Virus record (IMG/VR): IMGVR_UViG_3300049596_000182
Coordinates: 50,225 to 114,224 of that record
Source: a virus
Length of the DNA stretch: 64,000 nt
Strand: one strand, 5' to 3'
Shown: piece after piece, positions 17,470 through 26,594 of the stretch
Position numbering within the stretch: position 1 is the stretch's first letter
Layout: the number at the start of each line of letters is the position of its first letter
Notes under the pieces: generated by a model
What the model was told of the DNA's origin: nothing
Databases searched by the model: none
The model's input: the letters and a program-made list of their open reading frames with translations, nothing else
Translations under genes and position numbers: made by a program

Positions 17470-18732
17470 TTATTGAAACCATGAAGTTGTAGGCTTAGGC
17501 TTATTTCCTGTTTTTGTAGAACTTTTGCTAACTTGTCTAGCAACTTCACCAAACAATTCATTTGACTTTTTGGTGATACCAGTCTTTTGTATTGTAGATA
17601 GAGTAGGATCCTTTTCTAAAATCTTTAGTAACAGTCCAATCTTAACCTTTGTTGCATGGTTTTCTGGACGTTTAAGTTCTAGAATAGTACGATCAAAATC
17701 TGTGAGAGTCTCACCAGATGCTGTCTTATACTTATCTACTAACAGGAAATCTTGTAGTTCACCAGCCAATTTAGGGTTCAGAGGAATACCGTCAAACTCT
17801 TTTGTTTTTAGTTTTTCTTGTAATACTGACTGAACGTTTTGAAAGTATTGCTGTTTAACAGCAGCTTGCTGTTGTAATCTTCTTTCATTCTCTTGCTCCA
17901 TTTCTTGAAGCTTTGCAGCTTCTTTCTTAACCAACACTTTGTGGTGTTTAGTAGCAACAGTTTCCAAATCACCGTAATTCTTAAGTCTTTCAACTTCTGT
18001 TGTAACATCCTCAGGATCAAATCCTTGATCGTTGAGTGCTTGTTTAATTACTGCAATTTGGTTAGCTTCGTCTGCTAAATCCATCTCAGCAAAACTCTTT
18101 ATATTATTAAAAGTACCGAAATACTCTTTTGGATCTACTCCTTTTACAAATATGGCATCAAACGCTTGTTGATAATCTTCTCCAAATTGACCAATGAAGT
18201 TGTTTACCACCTCAATAGCTCCTTTCTTCTTCTCAGCTTGGAAACGCTCAAGAAATTCTTCAGGAGTGGAAATTGCAACATCCTCTTCATCTTCATCGTT
18301 GGTAAATACACCAAGTTTGAAAAGATCTTTAGATAGAGATGTGAATGGACTAGCTGGTTCATCACCTTCTATTTCTTCATCATCTTCTGTATCTACAGGA
18401 GCTTTTGCTTTGGGAGCTGGAGCAGGAGAATCATCTTCATCCTCTTCCTCTTCATCATCTCCACCTAGTAAAAAGTCCTGTAAAGACTTTGCATTATCTT
18501 CTTTCTTTTCCTCATCATTCTCTTCTGAAGCATCAGCAGGAGCTGGTGTCTTTTTTGCAGGTTTAGGTGCAGGAGCAGGTTCATCTTTAATATCTTGGAT
18601 ATCATCAGGATTGGTAGTAGAAGTTTCAGGAGCAAATAAATCGCTTAAAAGTTCTTGGTTTCCCATACCCATTTCCATAGTATCTTGAATACTAAAGTTT
18701 CCCATTGATGGGTTTTCTAGATTTTCAGCCAT
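17470..18732 (-). CDS. Acidic scaffold-like protein
   Basis: 420 residues. The N-terminal ~130 residues are extremely acidic and Pro/Ala rich (repeated APAPKP, EEEEDEDD). The rest is helical, with a coiled-coil segment rich in Gln/Glu around residues 270-300 and a basic C-terminal tail (KSSTKTGNKPKPTTSWFQ). Acidic N-terminus, coiled coil and basic C-terminus immediately upstream of the capsid gene are the hallmarks of phage scaffolding proteins. A promoter match lies upstream at 18764-18794. Confidence 0.7.
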   Translation of the reverse strand: MAENLENPSMGNFSIQDTMEMGMGNQELLSDLFAPETSTTNPDDIQDIKDEPAPAPKPAKKTPAPADASEENDEEKKEDNAKSLQDFLLGGDDEEEEDEDDSPAPAPKAKAPVDTEDDEEIEGDEPASPFTSLSKDLFKLGVFTNDEDEEDVAISTPEEFLERFQAEKKKGAIEVVNNFIGQFGEDYQQAFDAIFVKGVDPKEYFGTFNNIKSFAEMDLADEANQIAVIKQALNDQGFDPEDVTTEVERLKNYGDLETVATKHHKVLVKKEAAKLQEMEQENERRLQQQAAVKQQYFQNVQSVLQEKLKTKEFDGIPLNPKLAGELQDFLLVDKYKTASGETLTDFDRTILELKRPENHATKVKIGLLLKILEKDPTLSTIQKTGITKKSNELFGEVARQVSKSSTKTGNKPKPTTSWFQ

Positions 18733-18763
18733 ATGTAGTTTATTTATTATTGGTTTTCAGATG

Positions 18764-18794
18764 TAAAAGTATATTATTATAAATTAATACCAAA
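18764..18794 (-). promoter_or_regulatory. Bacteroidota-type promoter (one mismatch) for scaffold and capsid genes
   Basis: On the minus strand TTTG (complement of 18791-18794) is followed after 19 bases by TACTTTTA (complement of 18764-18771), one base from TAnnTTTG. It lies in a 120-base gap before the scaffold-like gene, leaving a leader of about 27 bases. It would give the head genes extra transcription. Confidence 0.5.
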
Positions 18795-18852
18795 GAGGTA
18801 GTGCATTATAAGGCTCATTATTCACGATAATATAGCATTAATGTAATTCACT

Positions 18853-19383
18853 CTAATCAAGATTGTTTGTAATTGTGTCATTTATTAGCCTGTAACTCCT
18901 AATTGGAGCTAAATCAGTGAGTGTAACTTGTTGAATGTCAACACCCCACTTCCTTGCTTCAACCCTTACCTTCTTAGTTAATGTGTTATCAAGTTCTGCA
19001 TCTGTACATTCTTCCAGGGACATAGCCATGATTACATTTTTTATGACACTTTGTGACATGTCAGCTATTGCATCTTGGGCATCAAACACTTCTAGCAGGA
19101 ATGTTTTTACATCTGATATCTTGTATTTGATTACACCCTTGACAACAATGTTCTGTTTATCACTAGTATACAAAGATTGTGCTGGAAGACTTAATGTTGT
19201 CACAACGACATGTTGCTCAATCACCTCATCTGCAAACGGTATCTTTACATGGAATCCAGGTTTTAATAACTTTTTAAACTTGCCAAATCTTAGAAGCACA
19301 GCCTCCTCGTAATCCCTAATAATAATACCAGGGAGTACGTCTGAGCCAAATTGTAACACAACGTCAATTAGCCTATCTAACAT
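18853..19383 (-). CDS. SPFH/band-7 (stomatin/prohibitin-like) domain protein
   Basis: 176 residues. The region from about residue 20 reads as an SPFH domain: GIIIRDYEEAVLLRFGKFKKLLKPGFHVKIPFAD, then VVTTLSLPAQSLYTSDKQNIVVKGVIKYKI and a C-terminal helix with VRVEARKWGVDIQQVTLTDL. Stomatin-like proteins assemble at membranes into rings. Unlike cellular members it has no clear N-terminal transmembrane anchor, only a mildly hydrophobic start. It lies 2 bases from the portal gene, inside the packaging/head block, so it may act in head assembly at the membrane or as a virion component. Confidence 0.8.
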   Translation of the reverse strand: MLDRLIDVVLQFGSDVLPGIIIRDYEEAVLLRFGKFKKLLKPGFHVKIPFADEVIEQHVVVTTLSLPAQSLYTSDKQNIVVKGVIKYKISDVKTFLLEVFDAQDAIADMSQSVIKNVIMAMSLEECTDAELDNTLTKKVRVEARKWGVDIQQVTLTDLAPIRSYRLINDTITNNLD

Positions 19384-19385
19384 AA

Positions 19386-21971
19386 TTACTTAGTTTTCTT
19401 ATTTGCTCTACCTTTAGCATTTTCTTTAGCAACAGCTAAATCATTTGCTTGGTTTTCTCTAGCCACTTGTAACTTCTCTCTTTCCAATTGAAGTTTCTCA
19501 GCATCTTGTCTTGTTCTAGATTGAATCTCTTGAAGTCTTAATTGGTAATCATTGCTAGCTTTAGATTGCTCTAAACCTAACTTATTGATTTCCAATACAT
19601 CAGGAGCTCCAGACATATCAAGATCTGATAGAGGACCACTCTTTGATTCAGCAGCAATAAGTGCAATTTCTTTCTTATTGATTCTATCAAGTTCCTTCTG
19701 ATAGTCATCATGAGCCAATTGTTTCTCTTGAGCTTCTTGAGCTTGTTGGATTTGAGCCATAGCTTGCTCTTGCTGCTGTTGTTGCTGTTGCTGTTGCAGA
19801 TCCAACTGTTGTTGTTGCATAGCATCTTGCTTATCCTTAAGGCTCTTAAACACCTTCTTCATCTTACGTACAGAATCAGTGCTGTAGAGTTCAATGATAT
19901 CATGTAATGAACCACCATTTTGTATAACAGCTTGAGACAATCCACGTAATTCGTTAAACATTTTCTGATCTTCAGGGCGATTGGTTAAGAACACCTTAAG
20001 GTCACGGAATTTGAGATCAGTTCCATTCACCTGTACGAAAGCAGACTCTCCATCAGATGTAATGTATGATAGGGTGGATTGTGGTTTACTAGATTCTACA
20101 TATAAAGCAGCATCAATGATAGCTTGGTACAATTGACCAAGAACATATTCATGAGCTACAAATAAAGGTTCTGTTTGAGAATAAGATTGTGTAAGAGCTG
20201 CGTTTGTACCTGTGGCACTTTCACTAGCTGATACAGATCCCATTCTTTGTTTAGACATACCCACTAGTTCCCAACACTCTTGCTTAAGTTGCATAGCTAA
20301 CGTGTAACGAGATTGAATCTCCTGCGTACGTGTAAGGTCAATATCTCTAAACTGATTGAAGCTAGAAGGACTCTTTAAGTTTTCAGGAGAGTCATCAATA
20401 AATACAACTCCTCTATTACGAGCTTCTAGTTCCCATATATCTAAAGCATCTTGAGCATCACCGTCCTTAGGAACAGGGATGTGTCTGATGGATGTCAAAT
20501 ACACCTTACCAACTTCCTTCTCAAGAAGTGTGTAAAGCTGGTTCATACATACATTATATAACACTTGGAATGGTTTCATTAAGTCTACTAAGCTCTTAGC
20601 TTCTGTATTCTTAACTTCATGAACCAATCCAATGATAGGACAATAGCTTAATAGTTTGTATGGTTTAACATGGTAGATGTCTGGACCAATCTTAATGCCC
20701 TGATACCATTGGTTAATCCAACCCCATTCTAAAGAAATCTCTGTAGGAATTGTCTTACTCTTATAGTTTTCATCAACAAGCATAGATTGCTCATTGCCCA
20801 TTTCATCTGTGTAGACTAACTTACCAATCTTCTTCTTAGAGATCCAATAAGCTCTAACTACCACATACTTATAACCAAATGAGCTTACATTAGATGTAAG
20901 TCCCAAGAAGTCTTTAAGTCCATCATCGTTCTCTTTCATTTCTGATTCAATAATCATTCTTGTTTGTAGAACAAGAGGATCGTATGTATCATATTGTACT
21001 GAATCAATACCAGGTGTTGCATTTGGATTACCAAGATTTGATTCACGTACATTAATCAATCCATAGTCTTGTAAAGAACTACGTAAGTGATCTATTTCTT
21101 CTTTAGTTAGGTCAGGAATAGCTTCAATGATTTCAGATAGTTCCATCACCTGTACAATACCAGCAGCATATGCTCCTTGTGCTCTACCTGTAGGATCTGA
21201 AACATACTTTCTATCTGGTGTAGTTAGGAACCAAGTGTTTTTAGGGTTAGCCACCTCAATGTTAAATCCAAGCTTTGAGTTATCTTCATATATATGATAG
21301 AACTCTCTAGCTGAAATCAACATATCTCTGAATGCATCTTCTGATTTCTCCTTAAGATTAAACTCTGCTTTCTGACATGTAAGAATATGGTTGGCCCATT
21401 TCTCAGCAATAGATGTGTAGCTATCTAGCTCATCTTTCACTTGATCCATTGTCATTTGTTGAACCTCTTCATCTTCTAACTCTTGTCCATTTAACTGGGC
21501 TTTGGTTAATATCTTTTGTCTAGCTTCATTCATAATGTATTCCTGTAGAATACCAGTTTTGAATTCTAGTTCTTCAGCTTGACTATCATCATCAAATGCC
21601 TTCACACGGAAAGCATCTGGTCTTTTAGAAATCTCTCCAACTAACTCATTAAGAGGAGTGGTGATAATAGAATACATTTTTACATATGAAGGAAGGTTTA
21701 AGTTAGCTTCTAATGTTTGTGTAAAGCTACTTACAACAGGCTCTTGATAGAAATCCTCCATACGCAAAATACCCTTGACAAGATCATAGTTCTTGACAAA
21801 GGTGTCTCTGTTCTTCACATACTCAGCGTATGATTTGTTGGCAAAATAATCCATTGTGTTTTTAATCCAACTCTCATCTTGCTTCTCCTTCTCAGTTTTA
21901 AACTGATCAGGAAATATATTTAAATATGCATACCTAATCGTAGCATCTTTTGTATACCGTATAATTGCCAT
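19386..21971 (-). CDS. Portal protein
   Basis: 861 residues, between the terminase large subunit gene (1-base overlap) and head assembly genes, as expected for the portal. It contains a long helical central part with MGSVSASESATGTNAALTQSYSQTEPL, which resembles the portal wing/stem region, and a C-terminal ~160 residues dominated by a Gln run (QQQQLDLQQQQQQQQQEQ) and charged coiled coil. The length agrees with large portals of crAss-like phages. The Gln-rich barrel end probably points into the capsid. Confidence 0.8.
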   Translation of the reverse strand: MAIIRYTKDATIRYAYLNIFPDQFKTEKEKQDESWIKNTMDYFANKSYAEYVKNRDTFVKNYDLVKGILRMEDFYQEPVVSSFTQTLEANLNLPSYVKMYSIITTPLNELVGEISKRPDAFRVKAFDDDSQAEELEFKTGILQEYIMNEARQKILTKAQLNGQELEDEEVQQMTMDQVKDELDSYTSIAEKWANHILTCQKAEFNLKEKSEDAFRDMLISAREFYHIYEDNSKLGFNIEVANPKNTWFLTTPDRKYVSDPTGRAQGAYAAGIVQVMELSEIIEAIPDLTKEEIDHLRSSLQDYGLINVRESNLGNPNATPGIDSVQYDTYDPLVLQTRMIIESEMKENDDGLKDFLGLTSNVSSFGYKYVVVRAYWISKKKIGKLVYTDEMGNEQSMLVDENYKSKTIPTEISLEWGWINQWYQGIKIGPDIYHVKPYKLLSYCPIIGLVHEVKNTEAKSLVDLMKPFQVLYNVCMNQLYTLLEKEVGKVYLTSIRHIPVPKDGDAQDALDIWELEARNRGVVFIDDSPENLKSPSSFNQFRDIDLTRTQEIQSRYTLAMQLKQECWELVGMSKQRMGSVSASESATGTNAALTQSYSQTEPLFVAHEYVLGQLYQAIIDAALYVESSKPQSTLSYITSDGESAFVQVNGTDLKFRDLKVFLTNRPEDQKMFNELRGLSQAVIQNGGSLHDIIELYSTDSVRKMKKVFKSLKDKQDAMQQQQLDLQQQQQQQQQEQAMAQIQQAQEAQEKQLAHDDYQKELDRINKKEIALIAAESKSGPLSDLDMSGAPDVLEINKLGLEQSKASNDYQLRLQEIQSRTRQDAEKLQLEREKLQVARENQANDLAVAKENAKGRANKKTK

Positions 21972-23998
21972 TATGTAAAAAGTTTACGTTTTCTTTTATT
22001 AAATATTCCTCTTGATGTAGAAAATAAAGGGTTCTTTGGTGATCCTGAATGCATCGCTTTCACTCTATCATCACTAGACCCACCAATCTTTCCAAATATA
22101 GGATCCATTTTAAGTGCTTGAGCAATAGCTAATTCTGCAGCAATGATACGGTCAAAGTTACCTGAATCATTATATTGAATAACTTCTTCAAGTAATACAG
22201 GATCAAATATCTTACTTATTCCCAACACTTCTCTCACAATCTCACCAGCTTCATTTGTCTCTTTATATATTGTTCCTTCCAAATACTTCTTTAAACAGTT
22301 GTGAAGATAGTCAATTATCTTCTGACTTGAACGATGTATTCCATATTCACGTCTCACTGTTGTATTTGGAACAATCTCCATAAGCCATTGAGGTTGCTTT
22401 TCTAAATAGTGAGCATCCCCTTTAGCCTTCATATATTCTATAAATGATATGTCATCATTCTCACAAAGTGTTCTAGCATTGTAATACTTGATAAGTAGGC
22501 GAGCTTGTTCTTCCCAAGTTTCTTTCTTATCAGGTCTAGCACAATACGAAGCTACGAACATATCTTGATATTTCTCACCTGTTAGGTCATGCATTCTTTT
22601 ATAAACATAAACAGATCCTAATGAGCTTGAATATGCAGATTGTCCTTGTCTGTAAGGATCGACTCCTGCTACATATAATCCATATGGAGGATTATCAATA
22701 GGGAATTCATATATAACAACAGGAGCATTCTTTTGATCACTATTCTTTAGAGGGAAGTTAGATATAGGAAGTGTGTCTGTAAACTCGTGTGTTATCTTCT
22801 CTCCATCATTGAATAATATAATAGGTGTACCTGTTCTGTCTTGTTGTAATAGTTTACTCTTCTGCCTTTTAGCAGCCTCAATATCAAAGATGTTGGTATC
22901 TTCATTGAGGAATATGTCATCCACTTCCTGTGGGTAGTACATCTTTTCTTTTAGATAGGCAACTCTATCACCAGCTTTCTTAAGTCTTTCTAAGTTTTGC
23001 ATAGTGATTTGGTCAGCCTTTTCTTGGTCACTTACTAGCATCTCAATCTTGTGTAAGTCGGATGTATAAGGTTCATTTAGATAAGCCCCAAGAGAGCTTT
23101 TATCTTTGGCCTCCATTCTATATTTATTAGATATGAAGAGTCCATGTATACGAGATGTATCTTTCTCATTGTTATATGTAAGGAAATTAAAGTTGTCTAC
23201 ATCAAACATTAAGCTCTTTGCATCCATAAATTTCTTCATATCACCGCCCGTCCCAGTAAGAATAGGAGAACATCCCCAGCCATAGGGTGTAGTGAAGCCA
23301 GGAATAGCTGCCTGTAAACCTCGAAGGAAATTTCCTTTACCAATTTCATCTATAATTAATTTACGTGGTTTTGTACCTGCAATAGCTTCCTCATTATTAC
23401 CTTCATCAAGGTTACGAATTAAGATGGAAGAAAAGGGGATACGTTCTCCAGACTTAGTCTTGATACCAAGTGTAACTTGGTTTTTCCAGTTATCCTCAAT
23501 TCTCTGCCATCTCCAATATTCTGGAATGAAGTTAAGCCCCTTATCAATCTTATCTGTGATAAGCTTAATATCTGGAGCATTCAAACCAGCAATAATGTTT
23601 TGTGAGTTTTCATCAAATGTTGCACCCCATGCAATATAAGATGCCTCAATAACGGACTTAGCAAAACGTCTAATACCTAGAATGACTAAACCCTTTCTTT
23701 CTTTTTGGGCTCTGTCAATTTCGTTTGTTACCAGCCACTCGTTATCACGTAATAAAGGATTAGCATATTTCTGTGCAATCCTTCCATACTCATCAATAAT
23801 ATCCACCTCTGTATGCCAAATGTTTAGGTGCCAATATAAAAAGGGGTTAATATATACACCCCCCATCATACAGCCATTTAAACATAGGTCTTTGTGAAAA
23901 TCATAGAATTCCTTATATTCCTCAGATGCTCTGTCTGGCAGACGCTTCTGATTAATAAACCAGTCTTTGTAATCTATACTCTGTATGTGTACATTCAT
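21971..23998 (-). CDS. Terminase large subunit
   Basis: 675 residues. The ATPase part has a variant Walker A, GIRRFAKS at 108-115, after a hydrophobic strand (KGLVIL), and a Walker B, KLIIDEIGKG near residue 213-221. The C-terminal RNase H-like nuclease begins with YVAGVDPYRQG around residue 440, whose Asp is the expected first metal ligand. It drives DNA into the prohead through the portal encoded next to it. The Walker A lacks the second Gly of GKS/T (it has AKS), a variation seen in some terminases. Confidence 0.88.
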   Translation of the reverse strand: MNVHIQSIDYKDWFINQKRLPDRASEEYKEFYDFHKDLCLNGCMMGGVYINPFLYWHLNIWHTEVDIIDEYGRIAQKYANPLLRDNEWLVTNEIDRAQKERKGLVILGIRRFAKSVIEASYIAWGATFDENSQNIIAGLNAPDIKLITDKIDKGLNFIPEYWRWQRIEDNWKNQVTLGIKTKSGERIPFSSILIRNLDEGNNEEAIAGTKPRKLIIDEIGKGNFLRGLQAAIPGFTTPYGWGCSPILTGTGGDMKKFMDAKSLMFDVDNFNFLTYNNEKDTSRIHGLFISNKYRMEAKDKSSLGAYLNEPYTSDLHKIEMLVSDQEKADQITMQNLERLKKAGDRVAYLKEKMYYPQEVDDIFLNEDTNIFDIEAAKRQKSKLLQQDRTGTPIILFNDGEKITHEFTDTLPISNFPLKNSDQKNAPVVIYEFPIDNPPYGLYVAGVDPYRQGQSAYSSSLGSVYVYKRMHDLTGEKYQDMFVASYCARPDKKETWEEQARLLIKYYNARTLCENDDISFIEYMKAKGDAHYLEKQPQWLMEIVPNTTVRREYGIHRSSQKIIDYLHNCLKKYLEGTIYKETNEAGEIVREVLGISKIFDPVLLEEVIQYNDSGNFDRIIAAELAIAQALKMDPIFGKIGGSSDDRVKAMHSGSPKNPLFSTSRGIFNKRKRKLFT

Positions 23999-24333
23999 TA
24001 TCTTCTGTTCTTAAGAAACTCTTCTGCAGCACCAGATAATTCCCCTTTACCTCTCACTTCCACCTTTGCCTCTTCAACGCTTCTTAACTTGTCTACCACC
24101 TCAATAAGAGCTAGGTAGTTTTTCATTGTCTCTTGTACAAACTTACCTTGTGCCTCAATAGAAGCTATCACCATAGGTAACATACCTCCTTTAGCTGTAG
24201 GTTTCCACTCAATTCTGTCTTTTAGTTCATGAAGAGGGTTTGCATCTACATATTGTTTCCATGAAACAAGCTGTGTCTCAGCCCATTCAAGCTCTGTATT
24301 TATAAATGTAGTTTTTTTAATAGTTGTCGCCAT
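23998..24333 (-). CDS. Small protein next to terminase, possible small terminase subunit
   Basis: 111 residues, mainly helical, with a C-terminal half (VIASIEAQGKFVQETMKNYLALIEVVDKLRSVEEA) that could oligomerise through a coiled coil and a basic end. It overlaps the start of the large terminase gene by one base. The position and size would suit a small terminase subunit, but no DNA-binding motif is clear, so this remains a guess from context. Confidence 0.5.
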   Translation of the reverse strand: MATTIKKTTFINTELEWAETQLVSWKQYVDANPLHELKDRIEWKPTAKGGMLPMVIASIEAQGKFVQETMKNYLALIEVVDKLRSVEEAKVEVRGKGELSGAAEEFLKNRR

Positions 24334-24607
24334 AATCTTCGTCTTCTTCTTTTAGAATATTGTCTAAATCCATTCCCTCCTTGATAATCTTATCAAGCTC
24401 AGACTCATCTGTATGGGGAATATCCATTTCAAGCTTTGTTTTATATTTATCCATGGCAAATGCTAGCTCTTTGTCTGTCATTCCCCATATATCTCCATAT
24501 TCATCAAGAGCTGTGGCTATGTGTCTTCCCATGTTATACTCTGGGAATCCCTTATGTAGTTCTTGAAGGGTATGAATTACACTATTGTAATAATTCTTCT
24601 TACTCAC
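24317..24607 (-). CDS. Conserved small acidic protein
   Basis: 96 residues with an N-terminal helical part (VIHTLQELHKGFPEYNMGRHIATALDEYGDIWGMTDKEL) and a strongly acidic C-terminus (EEDEDYGDNY). It overlaps the next gene by 17 bases. I recall similar small proteins in Bacteroidota phages near the terminase but no function. Confidence 0.6.
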   Translation of the reverse strand: MSKKNYYNSVIHTLQELHKGFPEYNMGRHIATALDEYGDIWGMTDKELAFAMDKYKTKLEMDIPHTDESELDKIIKEGMDLDNILKEEDEDYGDNY

Positions 24608-24612
24608 TGTAT

Positions 24613-24861
24613 TTATAATAATTGGTTTAAGTCCTCATCGGACAGTTTTATGTTTATTTGTGACTCGTCTGGGTTTAGATTTGTATCTTCCTCAGGAGAC
24701 ATGTATGATGAGTTAAAGGAAATACCTATCTTATCCTGTTCTTCCCCATTAACACCAAGGATGTCAATGTAATCCACACCAGAATTGTATATTTCTGTTA
24801 GGTGGTCCAATAAGACTGATAAAGGAATCTTTCTTAATATAACATCATGGTTATTTTCCAT
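24613..24861 (-). CDS. Small hypothetical protein
   Basis: 82 residues, acidic, with helix-type start (VILRKIPLSVLLDHLTEIYNSGVDYIDILG) and an Asp/Glu/Asn-rich second half. Starts inside the end of the zinc-ribbon gene (11-base overlap), consistent with coupled translation in the regulatory start of the packaging operon. No family recognised. Confidence 0.55.
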   Translation of the reverse strand: MENNHDVILRKIPLSVLLDHLTEIYNSGVDYIDILGVNGEEQDKIGISFNSSYMSPEEDTNLNPDESQINIKLSDEDLNQLL

Positions 24862-25144
24862 CGATAGCTTGTTTTATTTCATCATATTCATCGTCTGTCA
24901 TCATCTCTTTCCACTTACCAATAGGGCAAGCACATGACAGACAACTTGTTTTGGCTGATAGTGTACATCCACAATCTATACAATGTACATCTGGTCTAAT
25001 AGACTTATGTTTTGTGGATATGTTCTCACAGGCATTACATATAGCCATTCTTTCCTCACTAACATTAGCGATTAAAGCTTTCATTTTAGCTGGAGGAAAC
25101 AGCTTGTTTCTCCATCCTTCATAAACCTTGGATAGATCAATCAT
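24851..25144 (-). CDS. Zinc-ribbon protein conserved in Bacteroidota phages
   Basis: 97 residues with eight cysteines in four pairs: CNAC, CIDCGC and CLSCAC spaced through residues 35-75, framed by YEGWRNKLFPP and SIRPDVHC. This is a double zinc-binding layout. It overlaps the HU/IHF-like gene by 8 bases, which suggests the two are translated together. A nucleic-acid or protein contact role in late gene expression or packaging is possible. Confidence 0.65.
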   Translation of the reverse strand: MIDLSKVYEGWRNKLFPPAKMKALIANVSEERMAICNACENISTKHKSIRPDVHCIDCGCTLSAKTSCLSCACPIGKWKEMMTDDEYDEIKQAIDGK

Positions 25145-25487
25145 ATCTGAGCTTTGGTTTTAATTGATTGATTGTTATATGTGTATTGGCTAATGTCACT
25201 GTAGCAGCATTTCTTCTCTGCTCTGTAATTGTGTCATCAGCCAGTATTTTTTCCATGGCTCCCACCTTAGCATATAAGGCTTCTAGCTTCTTAATGGCCT
25301 TTTTGTTGTTAAAGAGTAACTTACCAAACCCAGATATCTCTACACTGTGGTTGGTTTCAAGAGCCTCGTTAGCGGATTGGAACTGATGGTTGACAACAGC
25401 CTCAATTGTCTTCTCACTCGTAAGCATCTTAACAGCTAGCATCCTAATCAAATAGTCCTTGACGGACATGCTTATTGGCTTATCCAT
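25137..25487 (-). CDS. HU/IHF-like DNA-binding protein
   Basis: 116 residues. The segment from residue ~10 to 60 has the HU/IHF arrangement: two helices (KDYLIRMLAVKMLTSEKTIEAVVNHQFQSANEAL) followed by the strand motif SVEISGFGKLLF, equivalent to V-x-I-x-G-F-G in HU. The C-terminal half is an extra helical extension in place of the usual DNA-arm and terminal helix. An IHF-like gene near the packaging block is a feature of crAss-like phages. It may bend DNA during packaging or regulate late genes. Confidence 0.75.
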   Translation of the reverse strand: MDKPISMSVKDYLIRMLAVKMLTSEKTIEAVVNHQFQSANEALETNHSVEISGFGKLLFNNKKAIKKLEALYAKVGAMEKILADDTITEQRRNAATVTLANTHITINQLKPKLRYD

Positions 25488-25842
25488 GACTAAGGGTTAT
25501 TTGTAAGACTATATCGTTCTCGAAGTTGAGGATAATCATTGGGTTCACCTTCACCTTGGTTCCGTCCTTAACAAACACCCCTAGCTTCTTAAGCTTGGAG
25601 ATGATGTTGTTTATTGTAGGAGCTGTACTGTCATACTTCTCACAGAACTCTGTTCTGATGTTGGCATAGGAGATGTTACCCTTTATGGCTGTAAATGCCA
25701 CGAGCTGTATCTCCCTCTGTGTAAGCTTCAACCCATTCAATGATGACAATAGGGAATAATACTTCTCAGCTATAGCGAATTGATCCTCTACAGGCTTCTT
25801 TAGTTTCTGAACTATTGTCTTCTTGGTTGTTGGTTGTTCCAT
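25480..25842 (-). CDS. Winged-helix DNA-binding protein, probable regulator
   Basis: 120 residues. The middle region reads as a winged helix: GLKLTQREIQLVAFTAIKG, then an apparent recognition helix (DSTAPTINNIISKLKKLGVF) and a wing (VKDGTKVKVNP). A perfect Bacteroidota promoter lies only 12 bases ahead of its ATG, making it the first gene of the minus-strand packaging operon. It overlaps the HU/IHF-like gene by 8 bases. A role as late regulator or as DNA-recognising terminase partner is possible. Confidence 0.65.
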   Translation of the reverse strand: MEQPTTKKTIVQKLKKPVEDQFAIAEKYYSLLSSLNGLKLTQREIQLVAFTAIKGNISYANIRTEFCEKYDSTAPTINNIISKLKKLGVFVKDGTKVKVNPMIILNFENDIVLQITLSHG

Positions 25843-25854
25843 ATTTAATTAGGG

Positions 25855-25885
25855 CAAAGGTAATTGATTTACAATCATCTACAAA
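25855..25885 (-). promoter_or_regulatory. Perfect Bacteroidota promoter of the packaging/head operon
   Basis: On the minus strand TTTG (complement of 25882-25885) and TACCTTTG (complement of 25855-25862) are separated by 19 bases, an exact fit to TTTG-N19-TAnnTTTG. The ATG at 25842 is so close that the transcript would have a leader of only about 8 bases. Confidence 0.75.
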
Positions 25886-25921
25886 TAACTTAATTAGTTA
25901 TTTATAACACCTAATGCTATA

Positions 25922-26164
25922 TTATGCATCATTTCCTTCTTTCTCTATCCAGAACAGAATACTAATGTTTATGAAAAAGAAACCTATACGTAATTCTCTC
26001 TCTACATTCTTATCTTCTAGGACAAACTCTGTATACGATAAGCCTAGAAGGAAATAAGGAGTCATTAACAGGTTAATCTCTAATGCAAAATCTATTTCGT
26101 TATACCTGGAAAAACCATGTATTAAGGAAATAACAATCAGTAGTGTTACTATTATATATATCAT
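25922..26164 (-). CDS. Small membrane protein
   Basis: 80 residues from the ATG at 26164, which follows an A-rich stretch; an upstream ATG at 26191 in the same frame lies inside a GC-rich inverted repeat and is less likely. It has an N-terminal hydrophobic segment (IYIIVTLLIVISLIHGF), a second around residue 38-52 (LMTPYFLLGLSY) and a third near the end (IGFFFINISILFWI). Two to three membrane passes are predicted. It precedes the winged-helix gene but is transcribed from further upstream. Function unknown. Confidence 0.55.
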   Translation of the reverse strand: MIYIIVTLLIVISLIHGFSRYNEIDFALEINLLMTPYFLLGLSYTEFVLEDKNVERELRIGFFFINISILFWIEKEGNDA

Positions 26165-26191
26165 GTTGTTTGTTTTTAACCCACCCTCCAC

Positions 26192-26594
26192 CCCAAAGGT
26201 AAGGGGAGGGAATTCATATTAACAAATTTATTTTAAAATTGTGGATAACTTCTATAGCAAGATGTTATAATTCTGGTACAGCACTATATTATAATACATA
26301 TAATCTGTTGGAAATATCCATCACTATATGCCATAACATATCATAATGTGTTATAAAAGCAACATTGTCAAGCTGAGCATGTCCCTTATAAGACACATTA
26401 TGTAAAGCTATTCCTTTACAAAACGTAAAATAAGTAAAGCTATAACTTGACACTTTTGGCAGAATATAGACTTGTTATAACTTGCCAAATCAGGAAGTAA
26501 AACACAGCCAAACTAGGAAGTCTGTAACAAATAAGTATATAAATTTGTTACAAGAGTGTCACAAATATTTGAAAAAGTGTGACAAACCAGGAGG
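26192..26594. promoter_or_regulatory. Divergent switch region with clustered direct and inverted repeats
   Basis: No gene is seen here. Direct repeats: GCCAAATCAGGAAGT (26484-26498), GCCAAACTAGGAAGT (26507-26521) and a weaker GACAAACCAGGAGGC (26581-26595); TATAACTTG at 26441 and 26476; GTAAAGCTAT at 26402 and 26434. Perfect inverted repeats: TGTAAAG/CTTTACA (26401-26420), GTAACAAAT/ATTTGTTAC (26524-26551) and TGTCACA/TGTGACA (26557-26584). The region lies at the turnover between minus- and plus-strand genes, so operators or a replication origin with iterons are reasonable ideas. Confidence 0.55.

Noticed and set aside
18194-18688. Plus-strand Ser-rich frame opposite the scaffold gene
   Set aside because: Ser-rich sequence results from reading the Glu/Asp codons (GAA/GAT) of the acidic protein backwards.
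26191-26219. GC-rich inverted repeat before the membrane gene as terminator
   Set aside because: Neither strand has a T-run after the hairpin, and it lies in the leader of the 26164 gene.
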